Shown in pieces: positions 12,825-25,400 of a stretch of DNA of 64,000 nt (positions are counted from its first letter, which is position 1; each line of letters starts with the position of its first letter). Both the position numbers and the translations under genes were made by a program. The notes under the pieces were generated by a model. That model was not told the DNA's origin, made no database searches, and saw only the letters and a program-made list of their open reading frames with translations. Source of the stretch: Alentia gelatinosa (Eukaryota > Annelida > Polychaeta > Phyllodocida > Polynoidae); NCBI GenBank assembly GCA_950022655.1, contig OX465580.1, positions 122,061,016 through 122,125,015 on the forward strand. Reading direction: 5' to 3'.

Positions 12825-13862
12825 CTATTTAGTAATCGCCCTCGTGAGTGTTGAGGCGATTTTTGTGGCCGTTTTGACCTGTATGTATCCCTTGTAGGTG
12901 TTCGAGGACCATTGGCCGAACCTCTGGACCCCGAGTTCTGAATGGCCTGCTTTGAAGGCCTTGGTCGCCGCGGGTTTCCTTAGGGAGTGGAGTGTGAATG
13001 TTTTTGGATCGGTGCCTGCCAACCGGTACGTGAAGGACCATTGACGCGCCAGATACGAGGCCAACATGGGCCGGTGGGTACCATGGAACACGAAGAGTGG
13101 GTGTGCTTCGTCGCACTGCCAGTTTCGAGACATCGTGGTGGCCAGGGCTGTACACAGGCAGAGTGTAGCCTTGGCCGATGGGAGTATAATCCTTTCTTGA
13201 ACCTGGTTGTAATGTTGTGCATTTTTTGCATGTTTTATTCGCACCCTCATTCCTCCCTGGAATGGCTCGATGTCTGCCCTCGTGAGATGTCGTCATGGGT
13301 CGAAGCCTCGTACAGTGGGCGGGACCACCTCCAACCATCGTAGAGCTCCGTGGAAGAGGAGGAGAACTGCTGCCGCCATAGTGCTCCCGTCGTGGTTACG
13401 TGGTAAAGCCTTCAGCGCCTTTCGTAATAACTCCATAGTGATAGGAAGGCGCTCCCGAGGGACGTAGGTTGTTGTACGTTCTATGCCCCCTAGGGTCATA
13501 GCCAGCCTCCCCGATGCCGCCGCTGTGAGTGGGCATCCAGCCCTTTTTAGGTACTGCTGCACTCTGGATACATGATTTTTGACAGTCGCAGGTGAGGCCT
13601 CGTCTTGCGCCAAGTACTCCGCGTAGGCCGAGATCTGGGCCCTCGGTCGAAGGTGGTCCTCGCCCACGCACCTGCAAAACACGATGTACGTGAGGACTGT
13701 GCTCTGGTCGTCCCAGGGGCACGGGAGGCCGTCTACCGGGCCGCCGCCCTCCGTTGCAGACAGCGGAATGCCGGATCTGGAGTGGAGCAAAGGTTGTACA
13801 TTGTTCAAGAAGTACAGGCATGGGTTGATCAAAGTGAGGTTATTTCTACGTCTACTCATCCT
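12825..13862 (-). pseudogene. Tyrosine recombinase (Crypton/Ngaro-like) interrupted by one in-frame TGA
   Basis: The frame 13859-13293 and the frame 13250-12825 are in the same register, separated by one stop (TGA, 13295-13293) and about 14 codons. The total is near 345 residues. The N-terminal part has the SAM-like core-binding domain (ISAYAEYLAQDE, SPATVKNHVSRVQQYL) and the first Arg in LLLFHGALRWLEV. The C-terminal part has LHSLRKPAATKAF (His-x-x-Arg), FGQWSS (Trp) and Tyr in NTYKGYI. This lineage is clearly different from the DIRS-type recombinases elsewhere in the window (HSLRK-AAT rather than HSFRRGG). A credible splice acceptor, CCCCTAG|AGG, sits just before the first ATG at 13859 and could join it to the upstream exon ending at 14131. 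Confidence 0.75.
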
Positions 13863-14130
13863 CTAGGGGATCCTGCGATAGGAGAACAAAGCCACAGTCA
13901 GCTAAAGTAGCACGATTCCTCCCTTACTCAACTCCTGCCCGTGGATGGGTCCACCAGGGCGAGCCGTCAACACCCCCCAACCCTTTCCTCGGAATTCCCT
14001 CAGCCCGAGCCAACCAACCCCCTAGCTGCTTCCGGGCAATGGGCCTCTACCGTACCCTCCTATCCGGGGGCCTGTACTGGCCGACCACTTATCCAATGGT
14101 AAGCACCCAGCAATATAAGCAGGTACTTAC

Positions 14131-14270
14131 TCTCTGGAATGTTGTTTTCCGAATGTAGACAATCTCCACCTCCCCGTTGGTGATGACATTCCGCTGGACT
14201 GGCTTCCCCAGACCGCGTGGTATCCATCCAGGGGGAAATCCGGAGGGTCTCCATGGCTCCACGCGCCCAT
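14131..14270 (-). CDS. Possible upstream exon of the recombinase element (MBD-like segment)
   Basis: A minus-strand frame contains GFPPGW, then about 15 residues, then NGEVEIVYIRKTTFQR. It ends exactly at a consensus donor, CCAGAGA|GTAAGTACC (GT at 14130-14129). Joining AGA to the acceptor before 13862 keeps the frame (phase 0), removes a 268-bp intron and continues into the recombinase. The P-P-G-W ... V-x-I-V-Y-I ... F-x-R spacing recalls methyl-CpG-binding (MBD) domains, but the similarity is weak and short. The splice joining is better supported than the domain name. Confidence 0.35.
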
Positions 14271-14399
14271 GGGGGTATCAAGCATCTCAGCCCAAGGCTA
14301 GTGGGTCCCCTGCTGTTCACCATGCAACAGCCCGCCCGGATGCACCACCCTCACGTTACTCTCGCCGTCCCAGGCTGCATAATGGCCTGCAGCGTGGCT

Positions 14400-15020
14400 T
14401 AGGGCAGGACAGTGGGCCGGGTCAGCAGTGGGGCGGGTATCCTTTGTTCCCGGCGTCCTCGTGGGTGGCACCTCCGGTCATGGCCAGCCTTGCCCTCCTC
14501 CTGGCAGCCTGACTGGCCAGTTCCGGCACTCCCACCGGGCTGGTCTGCGGTTGCTCCTCCCCTCTCAGCTTGCGCAATCTCAGTGGTTTGCTGACTGTTC
14601 CTGATCTTGGCGGCCTGGGTCTTCGGCCGCGTCTCTGGTAGGGGGGCAGCGCCCTCCGGCTCAGCATGCACAGCCGGACCCTCCTTCCCCGCTTCTATGG
14701 CCATTGCCGCCGTATCCTTCTCCGGACCAGTGAGGGGGCCCACCGGGGCAGACTTCAGTACCCCGCCACCGTCAGTCCCCTCGTTCCTGATCTTGGCGGC
14801 CTGGGTCATCGGCCGCGACTTTGGTAGGGGGCAGCCCCCCGGGGTCCATAGCCTGTCCCTCCTTCTCCGCTTACCCCACTGCTATGGCTACCGCTGGCAT
14901 ATTCCCACTCCGGACTGGTGAGGGGTCCCGTCGGGGCAGACTTCGGTGGCCCGCTAATGTCTGTCCTGACCTTGACAGCCAGGGTCTTCAGCCGCACCTC
15001 TGGTAAGGGAACACCCTCCT
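14400..15020 (-). repeat. Three degenerate tandem copies, about 180-187 bp, in an ORF1-like region
   Basis: On the plus strand, units begin near 14601, 14788 and 14968 with variants of CTGATCTTGGCGGCCTGGGT. Each is followed by a CGGCCGC-like patch, a GC-rich stretch and a conserved TCCGGACCAGTGAGGGG-like segment. On the minus strand the units encode diverged peptides with TQAAKIRN and SAPVGPLTGPE. The repeat therefore probably lies in coding sequence of the same minus-strand element, now in several frames. Confidence 0.6.
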
Positions 15021-15069
15021 CTGGCTTGGCGTCCCTGGTCTGAGGCCTGTTTTGGTGTGATGAGGTCCT

Positions 15070-16531
15070 TCAGAATGGCCTTGTGGCATTACTGGCGGCA
15101 CGAGCACTTCCTCCACCACTGGCCACCGACATGTTGGGGTGGATCCACCCCTGGGAGTTGGCGCGGTCTGCCGCCGTCTGACAGTCGAAGGACATCACGG
15201 GCGACGCCGGGGACTTGGGGGGAAGGGTGGCTGCGGGGGTGTGCTCCGGTGATGCCTCTCCCCTCCTCTTCCTGGAGGCTGCTTTTTCTGCTGGCACTAT
15301 TACAGCAGCTATGTCCTTACCAGGGACTCGAATCCCTGGGGCCGTCTCAATGATCATACTTACGGATGAGACCGAACTATCCAAGCCTTGGCCCTCCTCA
15401 CGGGCCAGCTGGGCCTTGCTGGAGCCTTCCCCCAAAGTGGTGAGGGGGAAACCCGGGCTTTCAACGACCTCCTCCACATCCACAACTAATTCCTCTGGGG
15501 GCAGAGTTTAGGGGCCCCTTGGCATGTGTGATGGTTCGTCCAACGTGGGAGGCATGGCGACCTCCACGGCCTCCTCTGGGGTGGGCTTCGAAGTGGTTGG
15601 CCCTTCCTTTGTGCTCTCTGGGCACTAGGTGGTCTCCTCTCTCCGGACATTCTCGGAGCGAGTGGTGGGTGCCGACGGCAGGCCGGACCGTGTACCCTCC
15701 ATGTGTACCACAGGCTCCTCCACACCCTGCTCCGAGAATCATGGCGCCCACCCAGGAGTCCCGGTGGCGCATCAGTAGCAACCGGCTGGCGGGTAGAGGC
15801 AGCCGTATCCTCCCCGTATCTCCCTCTCTGTCTATGTCTCGGTGAGCTTCGGGTGGCCAATCTCGTCACCTCAGCTGGCTTTCTCTTTCCAGACCCTTTT
15901 ATCTTGCCCTCCTTTTTCTTGGTGGTTTTCGCCTTCCCCTGTGGCGACTGTCTCGGAGCGGGATCGTGCAGCGTGGGGACTCCCCTCTCCGGCATGCGGG
16001 GGGTGTCAGCAACCGGTGTTGCCTGAGTCAAGCGAGCCTTTTCGTTCATTTCCTGGAGCACGCCCCTGAGGGCCGCGATAGAGACGGGCGACAGGATGCC
16101 CTGAGGTAGAGTGGCCAGTAGCTGCTGGGTGGTGACCGGACTCTTGTCGCAATCTAGCTCTTTACACCAGACATCTAGCTCTGTTTCGGTGGAGGGTGGG
16201 GCGTCCTCCTGCGACGTGCTGGGTGTTGAGCCGGCGGTTGTGCCCGACTCCCCTCTCACCCTCGCTCCCACCAAACTAAACTGGCCCGGGTCCCAAAGTA
16301 CGTCCGCGTGGGAGCCAGTATATCCTCAGTGTGGTCAGACCACCGGTGACTGTGTAGGCAGAGGTGCTTTCGGAAATCCGTTTTCCACAAACTCTTGAAT
16401 GGGTGACTGCAGACGAGGCAGACCCACCCCTCGCACCAGGCACTGTGTGCCGATTCCCTATGGTGTTTTAGGCCATCTGCCTGAGAGAAAAGGACTATGC
16501 AATCCTCACATACATGCTTCCCTCCGACCAT
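15070..16531 (-). pseudogene. ORF1-like protein with two C2H2-type zinc fingers, multiply frameshifted
   Basis: The ATG at 16531 opens with CEDC ... GLKHHRESAH and CLVC ... FRKHLCLH, two C2H2-type fingers. The first resembles fingers seen in R2/NeSL-type retroelement proteins. Downstream frames (16274-15486, then 15781-15461 and 15483-15070) are rich in Ser, Thr, Pro, Lys and Arg, with a basic KTTKKKEGKIKG patch. They are in different registers, so the region has accumulated frameshifts. There is no reverse transcriptase between here and the recombinase at 13.86 kb. All parts run in one direction and share the same GC-rich composition, so I read them as one decayed element, though independent insertions cannot be excluded. 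Confidence 0.5.
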
Positions 16532-17190
16532 TTTGGTCTCTGAGTCCCCGGAGTCCAGTGGCGCTGTCGTCTGCTGGCGCTCATGTAATTTTTTTGCCTT
16601 TCATCTATCGGCCCTCTTGCAGTTCGCAGCTCTCTTTCAGGAGGCCGCGAAGGACCATATGCCCTTGCTGTAGGAATTTCTCACCTCCTCCTCCCTCTGG
16701 GCTTCTGAGGGGGATCGGAAATAACAGCTCTCTGGGCCTCGAGCGTCCATGTGTCAATCACACTGCTGCCATCAATGTAACAGAATTCCCTACTCAACGA
16801 CAACAACACCGAGAATTAATGTGTCCGTGTGTAGTCCACTTTATTGCTGTTCCTAGCTTATACACCATCTATCTCCATGTACAAGTATCTCCAGTAGCTC
16901 TATGTAACAATGCTGTCACACCAAGGGTCCACCAAGCCCACACTTTGGTGGGGCTCGGCATTCGTTGGGACTTCAGTGTATTCGGGGGCTTCGGTGTACT
17001 CGATGGCTTCAGTGTACTCGGTGGTCAGTGGGGCCCGGTGGCACTTGGTGTGCATAACCATGCCTTCCCTCTCCCGTTCCTCTGGGGTACGTGAGGCACA
17101 CTGGCACTGCCCCGGCCCTCGCCTCCCTTCCGACCACTATGATATATATATATATATATATATATAAATATATATATAATATAATAATAT
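16532..17190. other. GC-rich flank of the 12.8-16.5 kb element, then a TA-rich boundary
   Basis: No separate gene is supported. The stretch includes a short degenerate repeat around 16975-17030 (variants of TTCAGTGTACTCGGTGG). It ends abruptly at a (TA)n tract at 17142-17180, where the GC-rich composition stops. Confidence 0.35.
17142..17182. repeat. (AT)n microsatellite
   Basis: An alternating AT run followed by ATAAATATATATATAA. It marks the edge of the GC-rich block. Confidence 0.85.
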
Positions 17191-17194
17191 CTTT

Positions 17195-17275
17195 TTATTT
17201 CTTTTGGTGTACAGATATATATCGCGAATAGTGCAATCATAACTCAATTTCTTTTGGTGTACAGATATATATTTT
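17195..17275. repeat. Direct duplication of a short TTTCTTTTGGTGTACAGAT unit
   Basis: TTTCTTTTGGTGTACAGAT plus ATATA occurs at 17198 and again at about 17249. A third copy, with the same CGCGAATAGTGC...TCATAACTCAA lead-in, lies at 18415-18468. This is a dispersed repeat. Confidence 0.65.
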
Positions 17276-17279
17276 CATA

Positions 17280-19715
17280 TATATATATAAATATGTATAC
17301 ATATCCATGTGTATATGGGAGGGGGTCGTTTTACGGCTATTGCCTGTTGGGTGGGGGTAGGGTTGGGAGGTAAATGGATATCAGGGTATTTGGTGGGGGG
17401 GAGGGGCTTAATATCAGGGCATTCCTCAAGGGGGGAGGGGTGATTTTGAGCTATTTGCTGGGGAGGGGGGATTTGTTTTGAGGTATTCCCGAGGGGGAAG
17501 GAAGCTTAATTTTCAAGGGTTCGCCATGGAAAACCGACATACCTCCTGCCATAAATAATGAACCCTCCCTAAGTAGGTATTTCTGCCTTTGTAACCTACG
17601 AAAAATAATTACTTGGTTCGGAATTGATGCCAATGAATCCATCGCGGATTGAACCACATCAACCACTTTAAGAACAGAGTCGAGACAGGAACCGGCCAAC
17701 ATATCCTGCATACACTACAATATACTACAGAGGAAAATGACATAAATTGACCGGAGTGAATTTGATCTCCTTGAGGAGGAAATTAAATTCGCCTTTATAG
17801 CCTTTCATCGTTATAGTTTCCATAGAAACTATTTGCCTTCAGGTTAAAACACTCTGAAGTGGTCTGCTCTGGTAGAAAATATAATTCACAAATGTTTTAC
17901 TTCTTTAAATTCTTATCATTCAATATGCATGAATAGTTTTATTAGTTTGATATTAATGTATAAATGCTGGAAATGATAATCAATCCAACTGTTGATCCTC
18001 TATTCCGACACCGCTAAATGCATCAACGACCCATGTTGCTGAGGAAATTCGTAAATGGGTTAGTGTTCTTACGTCATCTCAGCTATATTTGGCTCTAGAA
18101 CTGATAGGAAGCAAATATCGACAACAGACACACAAACTGGATTATTACATTAACTGCCATGCTGATCTGCCAACCTTACTTTGAATGGAGCAAGACAAAC
18201 ATGCATTATTACGGATATTTACATTGATTCTGCCAGGATTTGAGACTTGCAACATGCAAACAAGGTATGTCACTGTGGACAGAACAGCGTATCGAGAGAA
18301 CAGCGATCAGCCTATCCACAGGCTTGAATTATAGTTGTGCTTCCAAACCTTACGCATTGTCAGGTCATCTTAGATTGACAATGAAATAACAGATGATGCC
18401 ACCAGCGTGTCAAAATCGCGAATAGTGCGATCATAACTCAATTTCTTTTGGTGTACAGATATATATTTTTTTATATCCGAATGACAAATTGGATGGTGTG
18501 AATTTTACAAATCACTTGTAATAATCTGTATCGAGTCAGAGCAAATTTGAATGAGAGGAAGTGTGACCATGTTTTTTAAGAATAAAAATAGCAACAAATG
18601 CTGGCCGCTGATTGGCTAACATGTGTGACATCACTGTATCCGACGCTGATTGGATATTTATTTTTACAAAACATGATAAGGCGGGAGATAAATGTGAGAG
18701 GAGGGTAAATCAAATTATATACCATTAGCTCTAAACTTGGACACATTGTCCAAATACACTTCTCCCAAGCATGAATACCCCCAAAATAAATGCATTCCAC
18801 GAGACTAATAGTGTTCCCTGATCCACTTAAATCGATCTTTTGAGTCTTTTCCAAAATGTTTGTATTTGACACTTACTGTAAGGTTCTGATTGAGAATGAA
18901 TTGACTGTCTTCAATTGAAAACAAATCATATCTTTCATTTATGCTGTACCTTCATATATACAGTGTGGAATGACATCGCACAATGTGACATACCCTAGTG
19001 ATCGTGCTACAATGGAATTGGAGATTCATGTAGGACGATACGACACGGTCAACGGTGTTATCAGATCTAAGTTAAGGGTTGAGATAAGATTGTTGAAGAC
19101 AGTACTATTTTTTAGATTAGTAGTCTTCGAACTGATTAGAATAGCGTTATTGTTTGTTGTCCTGTATAGATATACATGTGTGACTGCCAGGATGACTTTT
19201 ATTTACTATCACACTAATAAAGACATGTATTCATAACAATACATGACATCATAACAATGATGCTATAAAACTAGCTGCCCTTTGATTTCTGTAACCGATA
19301 TTTCAACAATTTTAACATCTTGAACGTGCCAATAATACAGCAAAATATTAATGTCATGTCATAATGAGAACAGATAGTGCTTGCCGTGATATTACCCTGA
19401 CATTTGCTGCAGCATAAAGTGCCATCAGCTAACTAAGATGAATATGATGTCTCCTGCTACTGGACCTCGCTGAGGGGAAAAAGGCAAATGTGGTGTGTTG
19501 ATTGCTTGAGGTATCTTGAATTAGAAATTGAAGTTGCCACAGTCGTAGTGGGTCATGGTGGCTGCCTGTATGAAGCATCACCATAAATGATCATGAAAGT
19601 GTCCTATTTGCACATAAACAAACCATTGGTAGTCACACACTATACTGTATGAGTTTTATAATGCTAGGTTTACACCATCACCCCGACAGACCTGCTCTGG
19701 GAACAGCAGGCAAAA
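17280..19715. other. Non-coding stretch, no supported gene
   Basis: G-rich low-complexity sequence spans 17300-17500. A minus-strand frame of 86 codons at 17451-17711 (MQDMLAGSCLDSVLKVV...) has no family I recognise. The remainder is AT-rich with no coding signal. Confidence 0.35.
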
Positions 19716-19933
19716 CGGATTGGCCGTCCCAGGGAACTACACACTTGGTACCTCAGTATGCGGATCAGACTTTGCCAAATTCACAAATTCACGCATCTTG
19801 GGCCGCTGTATTGACCAGTTGAAGCCTCAAGGCAAATGGATCTGGGTTCGCTTCCAGTTTCTGTTGCCACACCTGGCCTACCCGGCACGCACAAGGCCGT
19901 GGAAGAAGTGTGTGGCCACCTCTGCCACCACAC

Positions 19934-20020
19934 TTGCTACTTCATGTACACCTGCTACTTTGTGTACACCTGCTACTTCATGTACATCTGCTACTTCATG
20001 TACACCTGCTACTTCAACTT
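19934..20020 (+). repeat. 18-bp minisatellite (about five units)
   Basis: Units of ACCTGCTACTTCATGTAC repeat head to tail with one or two changes each, followed by a related CACCTGCACAA-type repeat to about 20080. The surrounding frame (19720-20088) has no family I recognise. Confidence 0.75.
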
Positions 20021-20229
20021 CCACCACCTGCACAACCAATCTCTACCACCTGCACAAACACCTCTACAACCTGCACAGGCACCTCTGAGAGTGAATTTTC
20101 AGACAATGAGTCAGTAGAATTATCTCTCAGAGGTAGACTGGTTGATGTCCTCAAAAGTGTGGACATAGGTATTATGTTTTCCTACATGGATGTTGTATAT
20201 TTATATCTTTGTTATGTACACTGACAAAC

Positions 20230-22456
20230 TATGATATTGCTGATATATTGCTGATATATTTCCTTGTTGCCTTGTGAAACTGATGCCTTGTGAAACTGAT
20301 ATGTGATGAGTCTCATTATTGTACACCTTATCCAAGATATTTATTGTTAATAAATCATTTTACTTAAGTTCACTCTCATTGTTTTTCTTCATAGATATTT
20401 GCATTTGAATTGTAAAGTAGTACATATAGAACAATTTTCAAGTAACTTTGAATTTACCACTTAATTAGAAATTTGAATTTACCATTTAATTCTAATGCCA
20501 GGAATAATGCAAGTGAAGATATAATAATGCAAGTAACACCTAGGCGAATAAAGGAGGAGAGACATCAAACATTTTAGCAAAATTTATTTGAAAACATTAG
20601 TGCCTATACAGAGCAAGGCGAAAGGAAGAACCCCAAGATGGCTTCAATAGAAGGCATGAACACAAGAGCACTCTATCAAAAGGCCGGATTAATATAAATC
20701 TAAGATAGTACAGCACACAAAGAGGTAATAATTATAAGCAGTATTTCTCATGTAATTATTTCACAATAATAATAAGTGATTGATTGTTACCATGATCTGC
20801 ACAAGCACTGCCTGCCATATAATACAAAAAAGTTCATCGGAAACAGCAGGAGCACTGGAATTGTAGTAGCATCGTAAGGCCCTTGACCATTCCAGGAATC
20901 GTCACCCACAGAGGTTTGAGTACCACACGTCTGCACCGCCTTCTTTGGGGGGAGATGAGACAAAGGTGCCAGGTTTGCTCTCAAGTCCTCCATTGTATTA
21001 CATGACTGACACAACCAAGCTTCCACCCAAGCTTGCGTCTCCTTAAGTGGCGCCTGGCTCGATGAACAACAGCGTCATGTTCCAAGGCTTTGCAGTGCTT
21101 GCAACTGTTTTGTTTCTGCTTCTCAATAATCAGTGTTGCAAGTATGTAGAAAAGCACAATATGAACTTTGTTCAACATTATGAAAGCTGTTACTGGTGCT
21201 GTGTTCTATGTATGAAGGTGCTGCATCTTCAATACACTGATAGAGACTGAGGAAGCCTTGCAGAGTGCACTTTTATACCTGAGGTATGCCGCCAGGAAAC
21301 TGACGTGGAGCTGCCATGGACAAATGGGGGTGAAGGGACCATATACCTCTGTAACTTTCCCTTAACTCGACCTGTGTATCAAAAGTGAGTGTAAGTAATC
21401 TTAAGTGAACGGGACCCGAATTGTGAATGTTGTAAGTGGCCTTAGGTCGATGTGAACGTGACCTGTCAGGTTTCGAACGTAAGTCGTCATAGGGTGGAGC
21501 CATGGCAGCATATCGACCAGACCCTGACAGGACCATGTTGATATACAAGATTCTCAACTCGACGCGGTGCGCCTTAAGTCAATGGGATATTTGGGGCCGA
21601 GCGGGCAAAAACCATAAAAATGCCATAAAAGTACCAAGTCAACTTACGATTTGCCCCAAATCCATTGCCGTAACGGTTGGGGTGACGGTGTAAATCTAGC
21701 ATGATATAATCACCGATATACAGAGTCCTCAAGTTATGAAATACCTGACCAGCTTAATAAAAAAAAGCGACTTCAAACGAGGTATACATGATCACCTTAA
21801 TGTCAGAAAGTATCTTGAGAATAGCAAGGAATCTCTGCCGACCGTAAGGCTGTTGCTATAATCATTGCTGTATACATAATTACCAGAATGAAAAGTACCT
21901 TTTGGTTCCCATTTTTCATCATTCTCACCCATTATAAAATTGTGCTTCTTGTTAAATATGTATGCTGTACTGATACTCCGACCTCATATTCACTTGAAGC
22001 TCTACCAATATGAAAGAAGTGAATAAACGCTTAAAAATATTTTTTTGATCCGAATGAAAAATATAATAGAACATAGTGGTACTAATGCTAAGATGATAGG
22101 GGTGATGTTGAGGCCAGCTCTATGGTCACGATGTATTTCGCGAACTATTTTACCGTATACAAACACAATATTGAACAACTCTGCTATGAAAGTCCCAAAA
22201 TGGTTCCAGTCAGTTTCAGTATACACATGTAATCCCTTCCACGACACGTAAAAAAACTGCTGAGGGAGTAACTAGTTTTCTATCTTGGCCCTCATCTTTC
22301 TACAATAGATGCATAGCAACATCTCAAACAATTAAAATCTTTCTTTCTACCAGCTATAGCAACGATGCTGTTACTAAAGAATAATGGTGTGAGTTCGATC
22401 TATAACTTTGCTTTGACCTGTTATCTTATCGAACAGCGATGAAGTATGTTTCCCCT
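20230..22456. other. Non-coding stretch with one dispersed repeat, 3' of the SLC16 gene
   Basis: The segment 21590-21705 (TTTGGGGCCGAG ... TAAATCTAGCAT) recurs in the same orientation at 26640-26750, so it is a dispersed repeat. A minus-strand frame at 22247-22002 has one hydrophobic stretch, but lies in what would be 3' flanking sequence of the transporter gene. I do not regard it as a gene. No AATAAA signal downstream of the SLC16 stop was recognised. Confidence 0.35.
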
Positions 22457-25400
22457 TTATCGAACCACATAGTCAGTTTGTTCATAGTCTTTTTCGATAT
22501 TACTAGTGGATCGATTCTTCTCGAAAATGTAATAAGTCAAGAGGATTGAAGCTGCCATTATAAAACAGGAACCTAGTATGTAGAATGGAGTTGCATAGTT
22601 CCCTGATATATCCAACGATAACGCTGAAAGTAAAATAAAAGCGGTATTCATTCAACATTTTATGATATAACAGTCTGTTAGAGGGTCTCCTCTGTATCAA
22701 GTTTTATCTAATGAATACAATATATTGAGGATGGCAAAACATCTGTAGAATATTGTTACGGATGATCATTACACAGGTCTGGGTTTCAAATATTCAATTC
22801 ATAGCTTCTGTAAGTGAAAGATCAATTATTGAGTGTGACCCAAAAGTTGAGCGACCTTGGAGGAGGTAGGTGGATTAATTTAAGCTCGTAGGATAAAGAG
22901 CCTGCGTAGCCGTTACAAGATAGTGGAAACGAAGGGTTAGTGCCCGGATGTTGGTATACATGTAGTTCATCAAGTCGCCGTCGGGCAATCGGGGGCACTG
23001 TGCTCTAATTGGTGACCCATGACCTTCGGTCAGAGGTGGTCATTGCAACCCCTGCTGACTTTCCTCTATAACTAAGCACCCCTGCGCTCCCCCTAGCGTT
23101 TTTACCGCACCTCTCACCCACGTGCGCTTTCACCACACGCTCTTTCCCCTCACACTTCGCTCATCACTCACACCGAGCACACATACATTTTTCTACCCAC
23201 CCACCCTCACCACTTTCTCTAATACTCCCTGCACTTGTAGGGCTATTATCTTATTACCGTTATATCATATTTATATAATAAGTGATAATAACTATACTTA
23301 TTATATCATATTCATATTATAATTGACATCAAACAAACATCTGTCAATTATCTCTTACTATTATCATTATTACTATTATTATTATTATTATTAATTATTC
23401 ATAGTAATAATGTCTTATCACCTATTCATATTGATAAGACCTTATAAAATTCAATGAAATTTTATTATCCCACTCCGGCCTCATCTTCTCTAATGCAAGG
23501 ATATGGGGTAATGATAACTAACTTCTATTATGCCCAATGTTCCGTCGCACATATCTGGTCAATGAGTTTCATAGTATGAGGAATTGTTTTTCACATCACA
23601 CATGATATTTAAGTAAATAATATATGATACAACAGTGTGCGATATAAATATAGGTTTAGTAACAATAAACACACACAGTATTTTTAGCACATAAATTCAG
23701 TAAACATCTGTGATATAAGTAACATATTTTACTTCACAGAGTGTATTGACCCCAATTGTAAGTTTTTGTTGATTTTAAGTTTTCGCAAGGTGCGCCATCG
23801 TAATTAACATTTGTACCTGTGTAACCTCGTCATGTAAGTCCACTAGTTAGTTAAGGACGTAGCTAATGAAGAACAAAACTGGAGTGAGTGGAAGATAGGT
23901 GCTAGATCGCCTAACCCTGATCCTCCAGTATAAATAAAAGCTTTAAATAAAATATATTGAAGAAAGGTTGTTACCCAGTAGAGGCAACGCAATGAAGTTG
24001 CCGATTCCACCCGCAAAGAAATTGAATCCTAAAACATGAGGTAATGATATCTTGCCCATCAAGTCCACGACAATCGTTGCTCCCAAACCAACAAAAGTTC
24101 CTGAAAAATATGAGAAAATTACATGGTATCGAAATAGTGAGTCTGATAGTGTGGAATGTTCATTTTGGCCATTGTAAGAGAAATAGGGTGTATATATAGT
24201 GACCTGATGCAATGTTGATATATATATGGAAAAAAAAATTCTGTGCAAACGAGACACATGTTGATATATGCATTGATATATGCATTGGTTTTGGAAGAAA
24301 TGTATTAGTCACGCAGAAATGCGATAAGTTGTATATTATTTAGGTTAGGTGACTTATGCCACTCGTGTCCCAAGTGTTGTTCACACTTGACTGCACCTTC
24401 TAATGAAACGCAAACTGCCGCTTTGCTGCCACTGTTGCCAACAGCAAGACTTATAGCTCCTAGTGAAACATCCCCCGGGACCGCACCAGGGAGCTATTTC
24501 ACTAGAAGCTGCAAGTGTCGCTCTCTGTAATAGTGGCACCACAGCGACAGTGTGCGTTTCATTAGGAGGTGCACTCAAACGTGAACGGCACTCGGGAAAG
24601 GAGCGACACCAACAGTGGCAGTGACCGTTTCATCAGTAAAATTGGTGTCGCTGTTAGTGTCACTGTGGAGCCTCTGTAAGCGATAGGGTCTACCCTGTCG
24701 TTTGTTACGTGTAGAGAATACTCTCACCCACTTCCCGTGAGAATTATGCAATGAAATTTATACAAATACCAAATATGAAGAAAATCGGCTAAGCGGTTCC
24801 GAAGTTATCAGCGTTTGAATTTTTTACTCCCTCCCTGCATTTGCGTTGATTGCTGTTCTTTTTCACCCCCACCGTAGTGCGGCGGGGGTTTCGGCTGTTC
24901 TTTTTGTTTCCCCCTGCAGGCTGGCAGGAAGTGCCGTTTTTGCTATGACAAAATTCAAACAACAATAACTTGGGAACGGCCCGGCCTATTTTCTTCATAT
25001 TTGGTACGATCATACGTTATATATATACCTTACTCGTGTAAAAAAATTCATTGCTTAGTTCCTATGAGAAGGGGTTAAATTCCACGTCATCGCGGCCCGT
25101 TGACGAATAGATTCGAATGTCAAACGCGTGTGCATAGCGACAGCTGTGCCAACAGTGACAGCTAGTCCCACCTCAACAGCGAGAGCACTGATGAAACGCA
25201 AATTTGGGCTTGCCACTGTTGGTGCCACTGTTGGTGCCACTGTTGCGGTCTCACCTCTCACTTTCAATCCACTACTGATGAAACAGCTTCCAAGACCATA
25301 CCAGCAAAAAAGGAGACGTAGTTGACCTCGTCTCACCAGGGACCAGGGGCTGTTTCACTAGGAGCTGGAAGTCTCGCTGTTTGTAACAGTGGCAGCAAAG

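Noticed and set aside
17451..17711. Minus-strand 86-codon frame as a retroelement gag fragment
   Set aside because: Only a vague compositional likeness, with no diagnostic motif.
19720..20088. Plus-strand frame as a Cys/Thr-rich gene
   Set aside because: Most of the frame is translated minisatellite, and all three frames are open there because of the repeat.
22002..22247. Minus-strand frame with a hydrophobic stretch as an extra membrane gene
   Set aside because: It lies in the 3' flank of the transporter gene, has no family resemblance and no splice context.
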